In this document: piece after piece, positions 27,177-35,464 of the stretch | Numbering within the stretch: the stretch's first letter is position 1 | Layout: each line of letters begins with the position of its first letter | DNA from: Nonlabens sp. MB-3u-79 | GTDB lineage: Bacteria; Bacteroidota; Bacteroidia; Flavobacteriales; Flavobacteriaceae | Direction: 5' to 3' | NCBI RefSeq assembly: GCF_002831625.1 | Contig: NZ_CP025116.1 | Coordinates: 2,409,501-2,473,500 of the forward strand | DNA length: 64,000 nt | Made by a program: the position numbers and the translations under genes | The notes under the pieces: generated by a model | Database searches by the model: none | Told to the model about the DNA's origin: nothing | Seen by the model: the letters and a program-made list of their open reading frames with translations, nothing else

Positions 27177-28460
27177 TTACTGGTTGTTGCTCTCTATAGC
27201 GTGAACAGTGCTTTTAGTCCAATCGGTAAAACTCGAATTACTAGGCAGTTCAAATATTTCCAAATTAAAATATGGTACTGCTGCAATCAGATGGTCAAAT
27301 ATATCGGCCATGATGTACTCATAATTTTGCCAGCGCTTATCACTACTAAAAGCATACATCTCTATAGGAATACCATGAGCAGTAGGGGCTAACTGTCGCA
27401 CCATGATCATCATTTCCTTATTGGTACCCGAATGGTTCTCAATATAGGTCTCCATATACTTTCTAAACACGCCTATATTGGTAAGGTTTCTACCGTTTAA
27501 CAACAATTCTTTATTGATGTTATTTTCTGCGTTATACGTGGTAATATCAGATTGGCGAGATTCTAAATAGGAAGAAATCAGCTGAATGTCTTTTAATTGT
27601 TCTACTTCATCTATGGTTAGATGTTTGATACTGTCTAATTTGATATTTAAAGCTCTTTTAATACGTCTGCCGTCTGATTCTTCCATACCACGCCAGTTTT
27701 TAAAAGAATCAGAAATAAGGGCATAGGTAGGTATGGTGGTAATGGTTTTATCAAAGTTTTGAACTTTAACTGTCGATAGGTTGATCTCGACCACATCACC
27801 ATCAGCGCCGTATTTTTCAAAAGTGATCCAGTCACCTATGCGCACCATATCGTTTATAGACACCTGGATACTGGCTACAAAACCAAGAATGGTATCTTTA
27901 AACACTAAAATAATGATGGCTGAAGCCGCACCAATAGTCGTGATGAATTTTATAAACTCTATCCCTGTCATGATCGCAAAAGCAGAAAGTATCCCGAGCA
28001 ACCAAGCAAAGATCATAATCACCTGTATGTAGCTGTCTATAGGCTTATCATTTAAGCGAGGTAAAGTTTTGAAGTAATCTTTAAGAGCATTTAAAAAGCT
28101 ACGAGCTATCCATAAAATGAGCAGGATTGCAAATACCTTAAGACCTTTTTCCACTACAGCCTCAAGGTATGGGAAATCGACAAATACCTTAGGGTTAAAC
28201 TCCAGGATCAACAGAAGCGGAATGATATGAGCTACATTTTGAGGTACCCTGTTTTTAACTAAAAAATTATCAAAAGCGGTTTTTGTTTTTTCGCTAAATT
28301 GAGTGAATAACTTGATGATCACTTTACTCGTGATAAAATCAATAATAAACGCTAAGACCAAGAGCACAAAGAGCAAGCTGATGAGGTTTGCATATTTGGC
28401 TGCTGTGTCTGACAATCCTGATGCTACTAAATAATCATATAACAGATGTTCTATTTTCAT
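27177..28460 (-). CDS. MscS-family mechanosensitive channel (YbdG-like)
   Basis: 427 residues. Membrane helices lie at about 24-45, 75-90, 104-122, 145-163 and the pore-lining TM3 region (about 168-205, TTIGAASAIIILVFKDTILGFVASIQ). A cytoplasmic beta domain with MVRIGDWITFEKYGADGDVVEINLSTVKVQNFDKTITTIPTY follows. The long C-terminal part and the extra helices fit YbdG/MscM-type channels, which release solutes on hypo-osmotic shock. It is convergent with the rimK operon. Confidence 0.9.
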   Translation of the reverse strand: MKIEHLLYDYLVASGLSDTAAKYANLISLLFVLLVLAFIIDFITSKVIIKLFTQFSEKTKTAFDNFLVKNRVPQNVAHIIPLLLILEFNPKVFVDFPYLEAVVEKGLKVFAILLILWIARSFLNALKDYFKTLPRLNDKPIDSYIQVIMIFAWLLGILSAFAIMTGIEFIKFITTIGAASAIIILVFKDTILGFVASIQVSINDMVRIGDWITFEKYGADGDVVEINLSTVKVQNFDKTITTIPTYALISDSFKNWRGMEESDGRRIKRALNIKLDSIKHLTIDEVEQLKDIQLISSYLESRQSDITTYNAENNINKELLLNGRNLTNIGVFRKYMETYIENHSGTNKEMMIMVRQLAPTAHGIPIEMYAFSSDKRWQNYEYIMADIFDHLIAAVPYFNLEIFELPSNSSFTDWTKSTVHAIESNNQ

Positions 28461-28540
28461 AAAAGTGGCCTTTGTTGGGAACTATTGGTGATGTAATTAG
28501 TGTTATTTTCTAGTTTGTAAAATTAGGTATCCTTATATAG

Positions 28541-28702
28541 AATTGCCTTGGTTTAACAAGATTTATTTTTAAATTTATCAAGCAAGACAAAGAAGGTAGA
28601 CCGCTTTATACTAAGAAAGTAGACCGTACAGATGTCGTTGGTATTCTTTATTATCAAAGAAATAAAGTAGCCTTTTTGCAAAGGATGTTGTCATGTGGAT
28701 AA
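28541..28702 (+). pseudogene. Possible gene remnant upstream of the cold-shock gene
   Basis: A 53-codon frame without a start codon contains FIKQDKEGRPLYTKKVDRTD, then VVGILYYQRNKVAFLQRML, and ends at TAA 28702. The composition is strikingly protein-like for an intergenic stretch. I do not recognise the family. Its 3' end overlaps the promoter of the cold-shock gene. Confidence 0.25.
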
Positions 28703-28717
28703 ATGGTACTATCTTTG
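28688..28717 (+). promoter_or_regulatory. Promoter of the cold-shock gene
   Basis: TTG at 28688-28690, a 19-bp gap and TATCTTTG at 28710-28717 match the Bacteroidota consensus. The 5' leader is about 30 nt. Confidence 0.7.
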
Positions 28718-28756
28718 CAGTAATATTAGTATTAATAAAAAATAAATTACATTAAG

Positions 28757-28948
28757 ATGAGTAAAGGAACAGTAAAATTTTTCAATGACACTAAAGGATT
28801 TGGATTTATCACAGAAGAAGGAGTTGAAAAAGACCATTTTGTACACATTTCAGGATTAATCGATGAGATTAGAGAAGGTGACGAAGTAGAATTTGATTTA
28901 CAAGAAGGAAACAAAGGACCAAACGCAGTAAACGTAAAGGTTCTCTAA
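28757..28948 (+). CDS. Cold-shock domain protein
   Basis: 63 residues forming one cold-shock domain that binds single-stranded RNA or DNA. KGFGFITEE is RNP1, and HFVHISGL is RNP2 (the usual DVFVH is HFVH here). Such proteins melt mRNA structure in cold or fast growth. It has its own promoter and a strong terminator, so it is a single-gene unit. Confidence 0.95.
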   Translation: MSKGTVKFFNDTKGFGFITEEGVEKDHFVHISGLIDEIREGDEVEFDLQEGNKGPNAVNVKVL

Positions 28949-28969
28949 TATATATTTATATATTTAGAC

Positions 28970-29001
28970 AAAAGCCCCATCAATTTTGATGGGGCTTTTT
29001 T
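28970..29001. terminator. Terminator after the cold-shock gene
   Basis: AAAAGCCCCATCAA at 28970-28983 pairs with TTGATGGGGCTTTT at 28986-28999, followed by TT. A and T runs on both sides allow action on both strands, which would also end the DUF4494 transcript. Confidence 0.85.
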
Positions 29002-29096
29002 ATGGTCTTTATTTAAAGGTGTTGGAATCATAAGATGTTGCGATTAGATCCGATAGATGCTGCATTACATCAATAAACTCTGTATGTAATGGCAGG

Positions 29097-29660
29097 TTAT
29101 TCTTCCTCGGCAGTAGCGAGAACGTCTGCTAGTTCTAGATCTTTGTCCATAGTATGTACAACAGGTACTGAATTTTTAAGAGCGACAAATGATTTTAATT
29201 GCTCCATATCTTCCTCTTCACCAGAGAAATAAGGAAATACGTCCATAATAGGCGACTCAGCCACCGCTGGGATGGTGTATTCTCCCATCGTATCTTTCAT
29301 AGTTAGGACTGTGTTTTCATAAGCTTCCTTGACATCATTAGCTTGAACTAATAAGTACATATTGGTCTTGCGTTCCTTACCGCTTTCTTCGTCAAAGGCA
29401 ATTAAGGATACACGGGATTTGAACCAGCGATCTGTATTTTCAAACGGGTGGATCTCTGCATAATTGGCCACCTTGATATTGGTGATTTTAATTTCTTCGC
29501 TTTCTGGCAAATAAGCTGCCATTTCTTCAGTGATTCTACTTTCGGCTTCTGTATAAGAAATCGCATCCACCAGGAAGGGCTCTGTCTTTATTTTTTGTGT
29601 GCCAGAGGCTTCATCAAATTTTCTATATTTTACTTTGCACTCGTACCAAGTTGCACTCAT
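29097..29660 (-). CDS. DUF4494-domain protein
   Basis: 187 residues from the chosen start MSATWYECKVKYRKFDEASG. An upstream ATG at 29708 overlaps the promoter and adds no conserved sequence. The first part (about 1-150) carries the DUF4494 pattern TEPFLVDAISYTEAESRI, with AEIHPFEN and WFKSRVSLIAFDEESGKERKT. The family is Bacteroidota-specific and of unknown function. The C-terminus is acidic (ATAEEE). Confidence 0.82.
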   Translation of the reverse strand: MSATWYECKVKYRKFDEASGTQKIKTEPFLVDAISYTEAESRITEEMAAYLPESEEIKITNIKVANYAEIHPFENTDRWFKSRVSLIAFDEESGKERKTNMYLLVQANDVKEAYENTVLTMKDTMGEYTIPAVAESPIMDVFPYFSGEEEDMEQLKSFVALKNSVPVVHTMDKDLELADVLATAEEE

Positions 29661-29680
29661 ATTTTTTGTTTTAAGGACGC

Positions 29681-29708
29681 CAAATATAGGCTGCTGCGCC
29701 AGCTCCAA
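29681..29708 (-). promoter_or_regulatory. Promoter of the DUF4494 gene
   Basis: On the - strand, TTG (29708-29706), a 17-bp gap and TATATTTG (29688-29681). The match is complete and lies 20 bp before the ATG at 29660. Confidence 0.6.
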
Positions 29709-29896
29709 TCCTTAAAGACCAGAATAGATGTTCACAATTCCAAGGCGGCATTTATAGGGCTTTTAAAGTGAGGGAGTTAGCCGTTTTTTTTCTTTGATCA
29801 AATCAAGGCATATTGCGAAAGGGAGGTAGCAGTTGATTTGAACCCCGATTCAGGTCGGTGCTGTTATTATAATTTTTTCATCAAAATGATTTGAAA

Positions 29897-30340
29897 CTAC
29901 CCGTCGATTCCCGACAAACTCTCCAATGCATAAAATAACCGATTCTTAGCATTGTCCTGCGATCCAAATATGGATCTGTAGAGTTGGCCATTGGAGCTGA
30001 TCAGGAGCCATTGTGGTGTGCCTTCAGCATGGAATTGCTCGTAGACTTTGTGGTGCTGGTCTATATAGATAGGGAAAGGGATCTGGCCACTAGTAAAAAC
30101 ACTTTTTATATTTTCTTTTGTGCCTTCTCTTGTTGGAAAATCCGCATGGATGGCGGCTACTTGTATACTAGGGTACTGACATTGGAATTCATAGGCGAGT
30201 GGCAGGGCACGCCCTGTACAACCTAGACAGTCATTGTTATAAATAAGTAACAACAGCACTTTGTCTTTATAGCGTTTTATCAAATCGACTTCTAGACGAT
30301 CAAGATCTGTAACGGCTATGGATGCGATACCTGTGTTCAT
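29897..30340 (-). CDS. Thioredoxin-like protein
   Basis: 147 residues with a thioredoxin fold and a redox pair Cys38/Cys41 in NNDCLGCTGRAL, then the cis-Pro region AEGTPQWLLISSNGQ. No signal peptide, so it should be cytoplasmic. The CLGC centre is unlike the CGPC of thioredoxin, and the protein is closer to AhpC/TSA-like or TlpA-like small members. Partner unknown. Upstream lies a possible structured RNA element. Confidence 0.75.
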   Translation of the reverse strand: MNTGIASIAVTDLDRLEVDLIKRYKDKVLLLLIYNNDCLGCTGRALPLAYEFQCQYPSIQVAAIHADFPTREGTKENIKSVFTSGQIPFPIYIDQHHKVYEQFHAEGTPQWLLISSNGQLYRSIFGSQDNAKNRLFYALESLSGIDG

Positions 30341-30388
30341 TAGATTAAAGTTGACCTTTTTTCTTGATTCTTATTTCCTTTCTGTTTT

Positions 30389-30474
30389 GCGTAACCGATT
30401 GCAACGGCATCCTTTTGTTTTTCTTTTTAAAACAAAAGATAAAGTGAAAAGCGGGACCCGTTAGGGAAACGCCC
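30389..30474 (-). other. Candidate structured RNA / dispersed intergenic element
   Basis: On the - strand the segment starts GGGCGTTTCCC and ends GGTTACGC. GCGT pairs with the terminal ACGC. Inside are a CCC-TAAC-GGG hairpin and a longer ATCTTTTGTTT / AAACAAAAGGAT hairpin, giving a three-way-junction shape. I remember similar GGGCGTT...CCTAACGC elements from many Bacteroidota genomes; their name is not certain to me. It lies between the ThiE-like gene and the thioredoxin-like gene. Confidence 0.35.
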
Positions 30475-30500
30475 AAACCATTACAAACAACTTTTTTCAC

Positions 30501-31136
30501 CTATTTAAAGGTATGTCGCATCTCATCGGTTGAAGAGGCTCCCAACAATTCATTGAATGTTTTTATGGTATTAAAGTCGGAAGTAATAGCCTCAGCAACC
30601 ATAATACCAGAAACGCCAGTGGCTAGAATGTCTGTTACATCTTCTGTGGTAATCTTGCCAAAACCAATAAGAGGAGTATCTGTGTTTAAAGCCTCTGATA
30701 TAAGGGTATAACCATTCTTACCTAAAGCTTTACTTGTGGTTTCTGAAGTTGTTTTAAAAGGCCCCAATCCTATATAATCTACTTCTTTAGTGAGCAAAGT
30801 CTTACATTCTTCTAAGCTATGTGCTGTAGCGCCTATAGTTTGCCAAGGGTGCAACTCTTCTCTAGCTAGAGTAGGGCAGGCATCATTTTGTTCTAGGTAA
30901 AGACCGTCTGCTTTGACCTCATGGGCAATCTTATAAAAGGTCTTAATAACCAACCTGGTTTGAAAATGCGCTGTTATTTTTAATACTTCTTGAGCGAGTT
31001 TCAAATGATCTTTTCCATCAATATGCTCCAGGTCAAGTTGTACCAATTCGGCTCCAGAGCTGCAGGCTTTTTGGATGTTTTCTAAATGTGCGGCGCTAGT
31101 AGTTGCTTGTGAAAGGTAATGTAGCTTAGGGATCAT
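30501..31136 (-). CDS. Thiamine-phosphate synthase-like protein (ThiE/TenI family)
   Basis: 211 residues of a TIM-barrel resembling ThiE: QLDLEH near 34-39, VIKTFYKIAHEVKADGLYL, IGATAHSLEECK, VDYIGLGPFKTTSETTSK and IMVAEAI. ThiE joins the thiamine pyrimidine and thiazole phosphates; TenI-type relatives aromatise the thiazole. No other thi genes are next to it, so it may be a paralogue outside the main thi operon. Which reaction it performs is not settled by the sequence. Confidence 0.8.
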   Translation of the reverse strand: MIPKLHYLSQATTSAAHLENIQKACSSGAELVQLDLEHIDGKDHLKLAQEVLKITAHFQTRLVIKTFYKIAHEVKADGLYLEQNDACPTLAREELHPWQTIGATAHSLEECKTLLTKEVDYIGLGPFKTTSETTSKALGKNGYTLISEALNTDTPLIGFGKITTEDVTDILATGVSGIMVAEAITSDFNTIKTFNELLGASSTDEMRHTFK

Positions 31137-31579
31137 AAGTTCTTATTTTATGCAATAGAATACATATGGATGTATGGATCTCCAAAAGTATCTATTTAAA
31201 ATGGGATAGGAGTGCTATTGAAACTACAATTGAACGCAAGTAGTAACAATCTATATGAGTTTGAATGTGATTTGTCCCTTCTTTACACCGCCTATAACGG
31301 CTTCTATCTCCTTATCTATTTTGCTCATATAATAATTATACAACGTGATTTTGAATGATTTTTTTGTTTACATTTCGTAAGAATAACAGGCTGAAAAAAA
31401 ATGTTTTCTTTAAGTAATTTAAAGGCTGTTTATTCCTTAAATATGTAAAGATACTATAGCGATCTAGCGGGCGCAACCACGTGTAACTTCTTAAACTTAA
31501 GGGGTGCTAAAAGCCTATTGGACTTGAGGTGGTCAACATCCATGACACATATAATTAGAAATCTAAAAATTTAAAAATA
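31137..31579. other. 443-bp intergenic region
   Basis: No full gene. On the - strand 31251-31328 is a 25-codon frame reading MSKIDKEIEAVIGGVKKGQI, then TFKLI and a stop. It looks protein-like and may be a truncated gene. Nothing else is supported. Confidence 0.35.
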
Positions 31580-31915
31580 ATGAAAACAAAAGCAATAGTA
31601 TTTTTATGTGCAGTAGGTATATTTTTCTCTTCTTTTAAAACAATAGATCAGGAATTAAAGACTGCTGTAGTAATTTATGACGGTTACGAATATGAAGAGT
31701 TTAATTTCACTATTTCAGGTACTGAATACGGAGAAGACAGCTTCCTTTCTTTTACTGTAGTACCTGAGGAAATATTAAAATCTTTTGATTTAGAATCATA
31801 CGACCTGATAGGAGAAAGTTTTAAAATTACTTATGAAGTTGTTTCCAAAAAAACAGTAGATGGGGAGTTCTCTCTAGAGACTTACGTGTTAAAAACATTA
31901 AAAAAAGTAGAATAA
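31580..31915 (+). CDS. Small secreted protein of unknown function
   Basis: 111 residues with a signal peptide (about 1-19, MKTKAIVFLCAVGIFFSSF). The rest is acidic and beta-rich (VVIYDGYEYEEFNFTISG). No family is recognised. It lies 54 bp before the orphan ATP-grasp gene on the same strand, so a common transcript is possible. Confidence 0.65.
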   Translation: MKTKAIVFLCAVGIFFSSFKTIDQELKTAVVIYDGYEYEEFNFTISGTEYGEDSFLSFTVVPEEILKSFDLESYDLIGESFKITYEVVSKKTVDGEFSLETYVLKTLKKVE

Positions 31916-31969
31916 CAGTAAATCGGAACTGCTTGAAGTGGTCCCGTATTTTTATAAGATCTTATACTT

Positions 31970-33298
31970 ATGGAATCAGATAACAGTACAATTGTCAAGT
32001 TTAAAAATAAAACAGTGAGCGTGAAAAGAAAAATCCTCTTTGTTTCCAAGTATGGAGAGACTTTGGATATTGCAAATGCTATCCAATCAGAAGGCCATAG
32101 TATTAAGTTTTTTATACAAGAAAGAGGTTGTAAAGAAATTGGTTATGGCTTTTGTCCTAAAGTTACCGATTGGAAGAAACATACCGATTGGGCAGACTTA
32201 ATTATTTTTGATTACACCGGTTATGGAGCCATTTGCGAAGAACTTAGAAATGCTGGAAAACTTGTTGTAGGTGGATCCATTTATACGGATTCATTAGAGT
32301 TAGACCGCAATTTTGGCCATCAACAATTGAAAGCTCATAAGATTAAAGTACTGCCATCTTATGAATTTACTAATTTTCAAGAGGCTATTGTATTTATTGA
32401 AAAACATCCAGATACTTATGTTATCAAACCTTCTGGTGAAACCCAAGAATTCAAGCAGTTGTTATTTGTAGGTAGTGATGATGAAGGATTAGATGTGATC
32501 CGAGTTTTAAAAGCTTATGAAAAATCATGGGGTAATAATTTTGGTGATTTTCAACTTCAAAAAAAGGTAAAAGGTGTAGAGATTTCTATAGCTTCCTTTT
32601 TTAACGGAAAGGAGTTCTTAAAACCTATCAATATCACTTTTGAACATAAGAAATTATTCCCTAAGGAATTAGGGGTTTCCACTGGGGAGATGGGGACCAG
32701 CATGTTTTGGACTAAAGATTCTCCCATATTTGATGCGACTCTAAAGAAATTTGAAAGCACTCTAGCCAAATCTAATTTTATAGGACATATAGACATCAAT
32801 TGTATCGTCAACGGAAACGGTATTTACCCATTAGAATTTACCTCCAGATTTGGATACCCACAAATTCTAATCCAGCGGGCTGGAATTAATGAACCTTTAG
32901 GCGATTTCTTCTACCGATTGGCTTCTGGTCAGAAATTTGATATCAAAGTTAAAAAAGGATTTCAGGTAGGAGTTTTTATTGTCGTACCACCATTTCCCTA
33001 TGAGGATAAGAAAACCTTTCAACTCTTTTCTAAAGATGCTGTGGTAATTCTTAAAAAGGAAGCCAAAGAGGGCATACATATAATGCACCTTAAAAAAGTA
33101 AATAATGAATGGCTTATTACTGGGGACACTGGAATAGCGCTTCTTATTAGTGGAACAGGGCTCACCATGAAAGATGCACAGCGGCATATGTACAACCGAG
33201 TACAAAACGTCATTGTCAATAATAGTTACTACCGCACCGATATTGGAGATCGATGGCAAGAGGACTCCGACAAGTTATGGTCTTGGGGGCTGTTATAA
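31970..33298 (+). CDS. PurD-like ATP-grasp ligase of unknown substrate
   Basis: 442 residues. An N-terminal Rossmann-like part (about 18-110, KRKILFVSKYGETLDIANAI) and ATP-grasp core (about 125-320) resemble phosphoribosylamine-glycine ligase. IYPLEFTSRFGYPQ carries the metal and ATP ligands late in the core. ATP-grasp ligases join a carboxylate to an amine using ATP. No purine genes are nearby and the N-terminus is divergent, so a role outside purine synthesis is likely. A GNAT gene starts 8 bp after the stop. Confidence 0.75.
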   Translation: MESDNSTIVKFKNKTVSVKRKILFVSKYGETLDIANAIQSEGHSIKFFIQERGCKEIGYGFCPKVTDWKKHTDWADLIIFDYTGYGAICEELRNAGKLVVGGSIYTDSLELDRNFGHQQLKAHKIKVLPSYEFTNFQEAIVFIEKHPDTYVIKPSGETQEFKQLLFVGSDDEGLDVIRVLKAYEKSWGNNFGDFQLQKKVKGVEISIASFFNGKEFLKPINITFEHKKLFPKELGVSTGEMGTSMFWTKDSPIFDATLKKFESTLAKSNFIGHIDINCIVNGNGIYPLEFTSRFGYPQILIQRAGINEPLGDFFYRLASGQKFDIKVKKGFQVGVFIVVPPFPYEDKKTFQLFSKDAVVILKKEAKEGIHIMHLKKVNNEWLITGDTGIALLISGTGLTMKDAQRHMYNRVQNVIVNNSYYRTDIGDRWQEDSDKLWSWGLL

Positions 33299-33306
33299 AC
33301 GACCGT

Positions 33307-33744
33307 ATGACACTTAAAATTTTAAAAAACGAATCTATTTTTATAGACCTATTGCCTTTAGAGTGGCAAGAAGGTATTCAATCGATTTGGAAAAAAAATA
33401 AAGAACATGCTCTTATATATGTACTGGAGCAGGATGATGAAATTTGTGCAGGAGGTATTGTTTTTTCTGCTTTAACACCAGAAATGGAGGTTTATAAAGA
33501 GGAGGCTCGTTATTGGTTCTTAAAAGGTTATTTGTACATAGGTTATGTTTGGGTACCTGAAGATAAAAGAAATAAAAGTTACGGGAGTCTATGGCTTAAA
33601 AACTTGTTGTTAATGAATCCCAAGCAGCATTATTGGCTGACCACAGAAGAGCAACAACTCCGTTATTTTTATGAAAAAGAAGGTTTTACTTATGTCAAAA
33701 CAATGAAGTATCAAGACCTGGAGGAAGAGCTGTTTGTTTACTAG
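33307..33744 (+). CDS. GNAT-family N-acetyltransferase-like protein
   Basis: 145 residues from the chosen start MTLKILKNESIFIDLLPLEW, 8 bp after the ATP-grasp stop; an earlier ATG at 33253 would overlap that gene by 46 bp. YIGYVWVPEDKRNKSYGSLWLKNLLL resembles the acetyl-CoA-binding beta4-alpha3 region, although the usual Q/RxxGxG/A is only partly kept (RNKSYGS). FYEKEGFTYVKTM is the typical end. It probably acylates an amine. The tight pairing suggests the product or substrate of the ATP-grasp ligase. Confidence 0.72.
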   Translation: MTLKILKNESIFIDLLPLEWQEGIQSIWKKNKEHALIYVLEQDDEICAGGIVFSALTPEMEVYKEEARYWFLKGYLYIGYVWVPEDKRNKSYGSLWLKNLLLMNPKQHYWLTTEEQQLRYFYEKEGFTYVKTMKYQDLEEELFVY

Positions 33745-33947
33745 AAATGGTATGGAACCTTTTGTAGTTGGTTAATTCTAATTTGCATCTTAATAGGTTA
33801 TTTAGGAGAGGATTTGCATTATATCTGTGTATCAAGATTAAATGGCTTCTGGATACTATTCCCCTAATAACTTAATATTATAAATGAACCATAATGTATA
33901 TTATGTCAAATAGAATTTATTAGAACTAACTAACTATATAGAATCAT

Positions 33948-34679
33948 TTACTTAGCCTCTTCTAGCATGGTTGCCTTTAGCTCCTCTCTGGATGCTATAA
34001 GGTCATCATGAAAACTGTTGACGAGGTCTCCGTATCCATTGATGTACAAAAATCGCAATGAAGCTATTCTCGATTTGTGTTCCTCACTCTTTAATAAATA
34101 ATTGATACAATCATTCTCACATTTTAAGTCGGTAATTAAAGTGGTATACCAAAGTTGTGTTTCTTCTAGGTATTCCAGATTTGTAGTAAACTTTTTATAA
34201 ATGATTTGTTCCATATCATTTATATCCTTAAAATAGGATTTATAAATCCCGCTCAGGTTGATTAAATTTTCAGAGGCTTGAGAATTATGTAATACCGCAT
34301 TATCTATCCAATTGCTGTTCTGTTTATCGAGACTTAAATCTTTAACATCAAACAATATGGTAGACAATATTCCTTTTTTATCTACTTTAGTTTTATCGTA
34401 CTCCCGCTCTAGAACTCTTAGATAGGTATTGTCCAAAGTATCTAATTCTTTTAGAAACTCATCCAAGTCATTAATATCTTTATCCAGTTGCGTCAAGACC
34501 TTTTCTTGTAATTGGACATTAGCTATTGCAATTTGTTCTTCTTTATTCCAGTTATTGATCCACAATGCTATCAGGATACCTGCTACCACGAGAATAATTT
34601 CTCCTGTTGCATACAGCATATACTTGCGCAAACCGCTAGCTTTAATCTGCTCTAATCTTGCTTTATTAAAAAATCTCAT
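33948..34679 (-). CDS. DUF6090-family membrane protein
   Basis: 243 residues. The N-terminus RKYMLYATGEIILVVAGILIALWINNWN (about 18-46) includes the single membrane helix and is the hallmark of DUF6090. A coiled-coil-prone segment follows (about 48-95), then a helical domain. The family is abundant in flavobacteria, often in several copies, and has no known function. It lies 25 bp after the DUF4251 gene on the same strand. Confidence 0.82.
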   Translation of the reverse strand: MRFFNKARLEQIKASGLRKYMLYATGEIILVVAGILIALWINNWNKEEQIAIANVQLQEKVLTQLDKDINDLDEFLKELDTLDNTYLRVLEREYDKTKVDKKGILSTILFDVKDLSLDKQNSNWIDNAVLHNSQASENLINLSGIYKSYFKDINDMEQIIYKKFTTNLEYLEETQLWYTTLITDLKCENDCINYLLKSEEHKSRIASLRFLYINGYGDLVNSFHDDLIASREELKATMLEEAK

Positions 34680-34704
34680 ATTTGATTGGTTCCAAATTTT
34701 AGAC

Positions 34705-35262
34705 TTACTCCTCTTCTACTTCCAGCCATTTTAATCGGCCTTCGTATTTCATAAAGGTACGGTGTGAACTGTTAATGCTTAACCTCACATTATTAGGTTG
34801 GTAAATTTGAAGTTCGACGTCCAGCGTTTCTGCATCATTTCTTGTGGTAAATTCATAAGAAAGATAGCCTTTTTTCTCATTGATACTGCTCTTGATATTT
34901 TTTATATCGGCTATAAAGTTAAAACCTGTATCGGTACCATAGCCTCCACTCATGCGGCGCTCTCCGTAAAATGGCAAGGCAAATTCGCTCTCTTGCTCTG
35001 CTATCTTTAGGCTGTAATGATCGCCTTGTACATCGATGCGTGAAACGTTGTTACCAGTGCGTATCAATAGATCGTTGGCCACATTATTAAGAGCTTGAGT
35101 ATTAAATGGAATCACAACATCTGCCTCAAATTCAAAACCTTGCTGGCTCATTTGTTTTTGTAGGTCTACTAATTTATTTCGGTCATCCTCTGTAAAACTG
35201 GTTTTACAAGAGCTAAAAGTCAGTAACACTAGCAGGAATAAGGAATAGGTTATAGTTTTCAT
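34705..35262 (-). CDS. DUF4251-domain lipoprotein
   Basis: 185 residues from the chosen start MKTITYSLFLLVLLTFSSCKT, which gives a lipoprotein signal with the lipidated Cys19 (LTFSSC). The body matches DUF4251 in general shape: LPFYGERRMSGGYGTDTGFNF, with later LDVELQIYQPNNVRLSIN. Members are envelope proteins of unknown function in Bacteroidota. A longer version from 35286 would add a basic leader. It is likely in one transcript with the DUF6090 gene. Confidence 0.78.
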   Translation of the reverse strand: MKTITYSLFLLVLLTFSSCKTSFTEDDRNKLVDLQKQMSQQGFEFEADVVIPFNTQALNNVANDLLIRTGNNVSRIDVQGDHYSLKIAEQESEFALPFYGERRMSGGYGTDTGFNFIADIKNIKSSINEKKGYLSYEFTTRNDAETLDVELQIYQPNNVRLSINSSHRTFMKYEGRLKWLEVEEE

Positions 35263-35464
35263 TTTGCTTCTTTTCATTATAAACACACAAATAATGCCGT
35301 AAGGCCAGAACTTGTTTTGCTTTTTGGGCTAAGCATAATCAGAGCGCGAAAGCAAATTTTTAATGATGCGATTTATCTTTCTTAAAGGTCCTGCATCCCA
35401 CTTCTGTACTTTTATAAACTTGTACACAATATACTAAGAAAATCACCTTGAATTCAAGGGGCCA

